Shown: piece by piece, positions 6,529 to 11,223 of the stretch
How positions within the stretch are numbered: the first letter of the stretch is position 1
How the letters are laid out: every line of letters starts with the position of its first letter
Notes under the pieces: model-generated
Told to the model about the DNA's origin: nothing
The model's database searches: none
Seen by the model: only the letters and a program-made list of their open reading frames with translations
Position numbers and translations under genes: made by a program
Source of the DNA: Oscillospiraceae bacterium
GTDB taxonomy: Bacteria; Bacillota; Clostridia; Oscillospirales; Ruminococcaceae
Direction: 5' to 3'
Assembly (NCBI GenBank): GCA_900768245.1
Contig: CAAGCE010000150.1
Location: forward strand, 1 to 11,223
Length of the DNA: 11,223 nucleotides

Positions 6529-6595
6529 TCTTTTTATTTAGGGCGGCGGCGTAAAATTTTGCTTTGAACCCATATAAGCAGTGCCGCCGCGGTCG
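6529..6595 (+). repeat. T-tract/GC-hairpin repeat, diverged short copy
   Basis: A T-rich tract, TTTAGGGCGGCGGC (6538-6551), a core of about 31 nt, then GCCGCCGCGGTCG (6583-6595). The two GC blocks can pair. It matches the first part of the copies at the window ends but lacks their 82-bp tail. A 15-nt near-repeat, TTTTGCTTTGAACCC and TTTTGCTTTGACCCC, lies at 6557-6571 and 6600-6614 on either side of the second GC block. Confidence 0.75.
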
Positions 6596-6762
6596 TTCGT
6601 TTTGCTTTGACCCCTCCGTTTTCGGTGTGACAAAAAGACAGCTGCCAAGCTGATTATAGCATATTAGTACAATTTTTTCACTATGGCTCTTGTGAGTATA
6701 ACCGAATTTCATAGACTATATAACATTTATTTATAGAAACGCTATGCAAACTCTTTTTTACA

Positions 6763-6771
6763 TGGTATAAT
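6763..6771 (+). promoter_or_regulatory. Extended -10 promoter of symporter gene
   Basis: TGGTATAAT is a perfect TATAAT with the TG extension. No good -35 box lies 16-18 bp upstream, as is common for extended -10 promoters. The leader would be about 28 nt, with GGGGAG at 6793-6798 seven bases before the ATG. Confidence 0.7.
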
Positions 6772-6805
6772 TATAAGTATTATGTATTGATCGGGGAGAA
6801 ATCAA

Positions 6806-8176
6806 ATGGAACAGAATAAAAATCGAAGCACTTTTTCGGGGAAGCTTGGATTTGTGCTTTCGGCAGCGGGAGCGTCGGTGGGACTTGGCAACATATGGCG
6901 TTTTCCGTATCTGGCGGCAAAATACGGCGGCGGAATTTTTCTGCTTATCTATATAATACTTGCGCTGACCTTCGGATATACAATGATAACCGCCGAAACC
7001 GCCCTCGGACGTATGACGCATAAAAGTCCTGTGGGAGCATACCGCTCATTCGGAAAATCAAAATGGCTGTCCTTCGGCGGCTGGATAAACGCAGTCATTC
7101 CGATGCTTATAGTGCCGTATTATTCCGTCATAGGCGGCTGGGTAATAAAATATCTTGCGGAATATGTTATGGGGCATGGTGAACAGCTTGCCGCCGACGG
7201 TTATTTCGGGGATTTTATTTCAAGCGGAGCTTCGACCGAAATATGCTTTGTTCTGTTCACGCTTTTCACCGTTGCAATAATTTTCGGCGGTGTGCGGAAC
7301 GGTGTTGAGCGTGTTGCAAAATTTATGATGCCGATACTTGTGGTGCTTTCGGTATTTATCGCAGTTTATTCAATAAGCCGTCCCGGTGCAATGGCAGGTG
7401 TAAAATACTTCCTCATACCGAACTTTGACAACTTTTCATGGATGACGGTAGTTGCCGCAATGGGTCAGATGTTCTATTCGCTTTCCATTGCAATGGGCAT
7501 ACTTATAACCTTTGGTTCATATATGAAAAAGGACGTTTCCATTGAAGCCTCCACAGAGAATGTTGAGATATTCGATACGGGCATTGCAATAATGGCAGGA
7601 CTTATGATAATCCCTGCGGTATTTGCCTTTTCGGGCGGAGATGCAAGCGCACTCGGTGCAGGACCTTCACTGATGTTCATTACCATACCAAAGGTTTTTG
7701 CAAGCATAAAAATGGGATCATTTGTCGGAATACTCTTTTTCTTCCTTGTTTTATGTGCGGCACTGACAAGCTCTATTGCGCTGACCGAAAGTGCCGTTTC
7801 CACATTTCAGGACGAGCTTGGCTGGGGACGAAAAAAGTCAGCGATAATAATCACCGCAATAATGCTTGTCCTCGGAACGCTTTCCTGTATGGGCTACGGA
7901 CCTCTTGCCTCTGTTGAGATACTTGGAATGCAGCTTCTTGACTTTTTCGATTTCCTCACCAATTCGGTAATGATGCCGATAGCAGCAATAACGACCTGCC
8001 TGCTTGTTTCGAGAAAAATGGGAGTTGAAAAAATAGAAGAGGAAATGACCGCTGAAAACGGCACATTCAAAAGAAAACACATCTTTAACTTTATGATAAA
8101 ATATCTCTGCCCTCTCTTTGCGGCAATAATCCTTATAAGCTCCGTTGCAAATGCATTCGGCTTGATAACAATGTGA
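6806..8176 (+). CDS. Neurotransmitter:sodium symporter family transporter
   Basis: Polytopic membrane protein of 456 residues with 11-12 predicted membrane segments, in the NSS family (LeuT, MhsT, Tyt1). The N-terminus carries the family signature: GASVGLGNIWRFPY (residues 22-35) in the broken first helix that binds sodium and substrate, followed by YGGGIFLLIY. Segment six is SLSIAMGILITFGSY (225-239) and segment eight is ALTSSIALTES (319-329), the usual second sodium site region. NSS proteins couple Na+ entry to uptake of an amino acid or amine. Bacterial members mostly take hydrophobic or aromatic amino acids, so an amino acid is the likely substrate; which one cannot be read here. Length and motifs look complete. 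It stands alone under its own promoter, converging on rnr. Confidence 0.93.
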   Translation: MEQNKNRSTFSGKLGFVLSAAGASVGLGNIWRFPYLAAKYGGGIFLLIYIILALTFGYTMITAETALGRMTHKSPVGAYRSFGKSKWLSFGGWINAVIPMLIVPYYSVIGGWVIKYLAEYVMGHGEQLAADGYFGDFISSGASTEICFVLFTLFTVAIIFGGVRNGVERVAKFMMPILVVLSVFIAVYSISRPGAMAGVKYFLIPNFDNFSWMTVVAAMGQMFYSLSIAMGILITFGSYMKKDVSIEASTENVEIFDTGIAIMAGLMIIPAVFAFSGGDASALGAGPSLMFITIPKVFASIKMGSFVGILFFFLVLCAALTSSIALTESAVSTFQDELGWGRKKSAIIITAIMLVLGTLSCMGYGPLASVEILGMQLLDFFDFLTNSVMMPIAAITTCLLVSRKMGVEKIEEEMTAENGTFKRKHIFNFMIKYLCPLFAAIILISSVANAFGLITM

Positions 8177-8180
8177 GTAC

Positions 8181-8381
8181 ATTTTTTTATTTTTTTTGGG
8201 GACGCGCCCAAGTTCTGTGCGAGATCCCAAAACAGTACCCGCGCCGCAGGAATGTGCGAAAAAAGGCTGCGGAACGAACCTCTGTGTTTCGTTCCGCAGC
8301 CTTTGCATATCCTTGCGGCGCGGGTACTCTCTTTGGAATTTCAGCCAGATTCGGGCGCGTCTAAATAAAAAAATAAAAAAA
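8181..8381. repeat. 200-bp nested palindromic element between convergent genes
   Basis: A long imperfect palindrome. From outside in: a T-rich arm (8182-8197) against an A-rich arm (8363-8381); GACGCGCCC (8201-8209) with GGGCGCGTC (8353-8361); a loosely paired stretch; a 14-bp perfect run (8234-8247 with 8315-8328); a further nine pairs with one wobble; and a 17-bp perfect hairpin (8262-8278 with 8288-8304) with a 9-nt loop. T runs precede and A runs follow on both strands, the reverse of a normal bidirectional terminator. It fills almost the whole gap between the symporter stop and the rnr stop. It may still end transcription through its T-rich edges. Confidence 0.85.
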
Positions 8382-8387
8382 TCCCAA

Positions 8388-10547
8388 TTAGATCAGATCG
8401 TCTTTGCAGTCATCATATACGGTGAAATCCACCTGACCGCTGGGCACATTTGCACCTGCGCAGATAACGTGTACCTTGTCGCCCACACGGTAAACATTCT
8501 GACCGTTTTTGCTGAACGTGAAGCGTCCGTCATAGTCATAAGGACCGTTTTTCAGCGATTCTATGCGGACAAGTCCCTCTACTGTGTTCGGCAGCTCAAC
8601 AAAGAAGCCGAATTCCTGCACCGACACGATTATGCCGTAAAAATCCTCGCCGATGTGTGAGCGCATATATTCCGCAATGTAGCAGTCGTCACATTCACGC
8701 TCTATCTTCATTGCCGTAAGCTCGCAGCTTGAGGACTGCTCCGCCGCATCGTGGGCAAAGCCTGCATAACGCTTTGTCATAAACTCCGGGGTCTGCTTGT
8801 TGTAGCAAAGGTCGGTAAGGATACGGTGTATCGCAAGGTCGGGGTAACGTCTGATAGGTGATGTGAAATGCGCATAGTCCGCAAGCACAAGTCCGAAATG
8901 CCCTATTGGTTCATCGGAATACTTCGCCTTTGCCATTGAACGCAGCACAAGATTGTTTATTATCGGTGCAGCAGGCTCGTCCTTTATCTGTTCAAGAATG
9001 TAGGCAAGGTGCTTGGCCTTTATTTCGGTAAAGTGCGGAACCTTAAGGTTCATTCTTGCCGCAATGTCAAGAAGGTCGTCTATCTTTTCGGGTGCAGGGT
9101 CTTCGTGGATACGGTATACGAACGGTATCTCACGTTCCTTTGCAAGCTTTGCGGCAGCTGTGTTCGCCATAAGCATAAATTCCTCAATGATAAGCTCGCT
9201 CTTTCCTCTCTCTCTTGGGAGAACGTCTATGCAGACGTCGTTTTCGTCAAGTATAAACTTACATTCCGAGGTCTCTATCTGGGGCGCACCTCTGCGGAGC
9301 TTGTTGGCTGTGAGAATGGACGCAAGCTTTTCCATTGCTGCGACAGTATCTGTAAGTCCGCTGTATTTTTCGGCAAGGTCGGAGGGTATCTCCGCACCGT
9401 TTTCCATTGCGTCAAGTATATTGTTTATTTCGGAATAAACACCCTTTACTCTTGAACGGATCACCGATTTGCTGAATTTATACTTGCAGAGCTTTCCGTC
9501 CTCATCAAGCTTCATAATGCAGGAGAACGCAAGCCTGTCCTCGTTGGGGTTAAGTGAGCATATGCCGTTGGAAAGCTCCTTCGGCAGCATCGGAACGACC
9601 TTGTTGGCATAGTAAATGGAAGTGCCTCTGCGGAAAGCGTCACGGTCAAGCTCGGAATGGGGCTTTACATAGAATGAAACGTCCGCAATGTGAACACCAA
9701 GCTCCCAGCCGTCGGAAAGCTTTTTAACGGATACAGCGTCGTCAATGTCCTTGGTGTCAGCACCGTCGATAGTGAAAATAATCTCGTCACGGAGGTCAAG
9801 ACGGCGTCCGACCTCACCATCGGGTATGCCCATATGCTCAAGATAACGTGCTTCGTCAAGTACGGCATTGGGAAATTCCGTTTCAACACCGTTTATATAA
9901 AGTATAGCTTCAGCACTGCTTACAGCACATTCGGAGTCGCCGAAAACGGCAGTTATCTTTGCACGGTGGTCTGAGTGTCGGGTACCTCTCTTGCATATCT
10001 GAGCCAGTACCTTGTCGCCCTCATTTACCTTAACATCACATTGTACAACTATGATAGGCTCTTTTGTAAGAGTATCGGGACGTACAGTAAGAGTGCTGCC
10101 GTCCTTTACAGCGATGCCTGTAAATTCGGAGAAATTCTCCTCGATTATCTCAACGACCTCACCGTCGGGAGTTTCACGTCCGTCCTCATCTCTGCGGCTC
10201 GGGATAAGCTTGGCAAGCACCACATCACCGGGCATAGCTCCCATAAGGAACTTGCCGGGAACGAATACCTCAGAACCGTCCTCACGGGTAATAAAGCCGA
10301 AGGTCTTGTTTATTCTTGAAACAGTCGCCCTGAAAAGCCCGGCCGCTTCGGCAAGCTTGAAGCCGCCCTTGCTTTCGTAAATAACACCGCTGTCCTTAAG
10401 ACAGTGAACAGCACGCTTGAATTCGGCAGGGTCATTGCGTTTGCCCTTGCATTTTCCGTAAAGCACCTTGTAGGAGATGCTTTTTGAGCCGCTTTGTTTA
10501 AGAACCTCACGGATACGTTTTTTGTATATTTCAAAAGTTTCAGCCAT
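8388..10547 (-). CDS. rnr: Ribonuclease R, 3'-5' exoribonuclease
   Basis: Cytoplasmic exoribonuclease of 719 residues, normal for the family; it degrades structured RNA and takes part in RNA quality control. Order: an N-terminal winged-helix RNase R domain (about 1-70), two cold-shock OB domains (about 70-220), the RNB catalytic domain (about 240-570), and an S1 domain (about 636-713). The active site is intact in TIDGADTKDIDDAV with Asp261, Asp267, Asp269 and Asp270, and the RNB signature FTSPIRRYPDLAIHRI is present. It lacks the long lysine-rich tail of the E. coli enzyme. ATG 10547 was chosen because AAAGGA (10559-10564) lies 11 bases upstream; an extension to 10619 would be read from a terminator hairpin and adds an atypical Cys/Arg-rich leader. 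It follows secG, as in many Firmicutes; smpB, often next, is absent. Confidence 0.95.
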   Translation of the reverse strand: MAETFEIYKKRIREVLKQSGSKSISYKVLYGKCKGKRNDPAEFKRAVHCLKDSGVIYESKGGFKLAEAAGLFRATVSRINKTFGFITREDGSEVFVPGKFLMGAMPGDVVLAKLIPSRRDEDGRETPDGEVVEIIEENFSEFTGIAVKDGSTLTVRPDTLTKEPIIVVQCDVKVNEGDKVLAQICKRGTRHSDHRAKITAVFGDSECAVSSAEAILYINGVETEFPNAVLDEARYLEHMGIPDGEVGRRLDLRDEIIFTIDGADTKDIDDAVSVKKLSDGWELGVHIADVSFYVKPHSELDRDAFRRGTSIYYANKVVPMLPKELSNGICSLNPNEDRLAFSCIMKLDEDGKLCKYKFSKSVIRSRVKGVYSEINNILDAMENGAEIPSDLAEKYSGLTDTVAAMEKLASILTANKLRRGAPQIETSECKFILDENDVCIDVLPRERGKSELIIEEFMLMANTAAAKLAKEREIPFVYRIHEDPAPEKIDDLLDIAARMNLKVPHFTEIKAKHLAYILEQIKDEPAAPIINNLVLRSMAKAKYSDEPIGHFGLVLADYAHFTSPIRRYPDLAIHRILTDLCYNKQTPEFMTKRYAGFAHDAAEQSSSCELTAMKIERECDDCYIAEYMRSHIGEDFYGIIVSVQEFGFFVELPNTVEGLVRIESLKNGPYDYDGRFTFSKNGQNVYRVGDKVHVICAGANVPSGQVDFTVYDDCKDDLI

Positions 10548-10574
10548 AGCAATAAAGATCCTTTCTAAAAGTGT

Positions 10575-10611
10575 AAAAAAAGTCCTGTGTCTGAACGGGC
10601 AAACACAGGAC
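10575..10611 (-). terminator. Intrinsic terminator or attenuator between secG and rnr
   Basis: On the minus strand, GTCCTGTGT (10603-10611) pairs perfectly with ACACAGGAC (10582-10590) around a 12-nt loop, followed directly by seven T (10575-10581). It starts 18 nt after the secG stop, and the T run ends 27 nt before the rnr start. It should end many secG transcripts, so rnr needs read-through or an unseen promoter. Confidence 0.85.
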
Positions 10612-10629
10612 ATAGACATCTGCGGTAAA

Positions 10630-10884
10630 TTACTTGTTTACAACAACACCGATGATATTTACAGCAAGAGTGAGAACGAAGAAAACAATTGCAAGGACCT
10701 TAGTAAGAGCCGCAAGGGATTCTTCTCTTGTAGTACCACCGTTTTTGCCGTAGAAATTTCCTGATGAACCTGAAATAGCAGAGCTCATATCCTGCTGCTT
10801 AGGCGGTTGCATAATAGTTACAACGATAATGATAAGGCTTGTGACGAGCATAAGAATGCCGCCGATAAGTTCCAAAACTCCCAT
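10630..10884 (-). CDS. secG: Preprotein translocase subunit SecG
   Basis: Small membrane protein of 84 residues with two hydrophobic segments (about 5-25 and 62-82) and a polar cytoplasmic loop containing QPPKQQDMSSAISG and a Gly-rich stretch. This is the SecG layout, where the segment after the first helix usually reads LQ.GK..GLS and is here somewhat diverged. SecG joins SecY and SecE in the membrane channel and assists SecA-driven export, so it would serve the lipoprotein encoded in this window among others. GGAGG at 10895-10899 lies ten bases before the ATG. It has its own sigma-A promoter (10960-10988) and precedes rnr, the usual Firmicutes partner, which supports the call. Confidence 0.92.
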   Translation of the reverse strand: MGVLELIGGILMLVTSLIIIVVTIMQPPKQQDMSSAISGSSGNFYGKNGGTTREESLAALTKVLAIVFFVLTLAVNIIGVVVNK

Positions 10885-10959
10885 TTAAATTCTACCTCCG
10901 AATAAACCGCCGAAGCCTGTTCGGTCAGTTATATATTATTTCGCATAATTATTTACCTT

Positions 10960-10988
10960 ATTATATCACATCAAAAAACAAATTGCAA
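10960..10988 (-). promoter_or_regulatory. Sigma-A promoter of secG
   Basis: On the minus strand, TTGCAA (10983-10988), a 17-bp spacer, then TATAAT (10960-10965), with TG making an extended -10. The leader is about 70 nt. The -35 box abuts the T-rich head of the right-hand dispersed repeat. Confidence 0.8.
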
Positions 10989-10989
10989 G

Positions 10990-11206
10990 AGTTTTTTTAT
11001 TTTTTATTTTTTATTTAGGGCGGCGGTTTAAGTTTTGCTGCAAACTGTAAAATGGTGTCCGCCGCGGTCGCAGCATAGCACAAAACCCGATGAGCGAAAC
11101 AAAAGTAACAGCGCAAAAACACTTAAAGTTTCGGTCAAGCCTGCTTGCTTTTCGCAGAAAAGTTTGAGCGGCAGCGAAAACAGGCTTTGCCTTTATCAAA
11201 GGCTTG
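10990..11206 (+). repeat. Dispersed intergenic repeat, right copy
   Basis: Same element as at 27-203 but inverted. A T-rich tract (10992-11016), GGGCGGCGG (11018-11026), a core of about 32 nt, CCGCCGCGG (11059-11067), a variable middle of about 57 nt, and the 82-bp tail 11125-11206. The middle is longer than in the left copy (which has about 27 nt there). A 62-codon open frame over it shares residues with the frame over the left copy, reflecting the DNA repeat. Bases 11207-11223 may continue the element. Confidence 0.8.
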
Positions 11207-11223
11207 CAGGGTCGAGGGACAGC

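Larger units (their letters stand above)
6399..6805. other. Gene-free, repeat-filled intergenic region
   Basis: No credible gene. In order it holds a T-tract/GGGCGGCGG half element (6419-6438), a four-unit AATT-heptad repeat (6454-6480), a fuller repeat copy (6529-6595), a stretch of unknown nature (6600-6760), and the promoter and ribosome site of the symporter gene. No strong intrinsic terminator for the hydrolase transcript is visible; only T-rich runs follow its stop. Confidence 0.7.

Noticed and set aside
8196..8660. 154-codon plus-strand frame at the rnr 3' end
   Set aside because: Its first part is the palindrome and the rest is antisense to rnr; no promoter or ribosome site.
10548..10619. 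24-residue N-terminal extension of RNase R
   Set aside because: It would be encoded by the terminator hairpin and T run after secG, lacks a ribosome site, and is not part of the usual winged-helix start. ATG 10547 has AAAGGA upstream.
11011..11199. 62-codon minus-strand open frame
   Set aside because: It mirrors the left-hand repeat; no Shine-Dalgarno or codon bias suggests translation.

Overview
The window looks like chromosome of an anaerobic Gram-positive Clostridia, most likely a Ruminococcus-type member of the Oscillospiraceae. This rests on strong GGAGG ribosome sites, sigma-A promoters, moderate GC, a Thr-rich solute-binding lipoprotein of ruminococcal style, and many intergenic repeats. 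The species call is an impression from style; no search was run. No phage, transposase, CRISPR array, tRNA or rRNA is visible.

Layout. A dispersed repeat (about 27-203) is followed by a minus-strand pair, rnhA (RNase HI) then a CPBP intramembrane protease. A divergent 336-bp regulatory region leads rightward into a sugar-type ABC solute-binding lipoprotein, which has its own strong promoter, putative operators and a perfect terminator, but no permease beside it. After an AATT-heptad repeat come three plus-strand genes: a two-halved P-loop ATPase-like protein, a DUF421 (YetF-like) membrane protein, and a membrane-anchored permuted NlpC/P60 (YiiX-like) hydrolase. A gene-free, repeat-filled stretch of about 400 bp follows. 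Next is a neurotransmitter:sodium symporter family gene, which converges on rnr (RNase R) across a 200-bp palindrome. On the minus strand, secG lies upstream of rnr with a terminator hairpin between them. The window closes with a second copy of the dispersed repeat, inverted relative to the first.

How the parts relate. rnhA-CPBP and secG-rnr are compact minus-strand units; secG-rnr is a familiar Firmicutes arrangement joining protein export and RNA decay. The ATPase/DUF421/NlpC cluster is less understood. The DUF421 and NlpC genes are 4 nt apart and presumably co-translated, and a 20-bp stem that contains the DUF421 start codon suggests translational control.

The most unusual signals are non-coding: the DUF421 start-codon stem; the operator-like boxes around the solute-binding promoter; the 200-bp palindrome; and a repeat family with a T-tract/GGGCGGCGG head that occurs four times and whose long form sits inverted at the two window ends. 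The best protein-level oddity is the ATPase-like protein, whose second half has lost its P-loop. None of this proves a new system.
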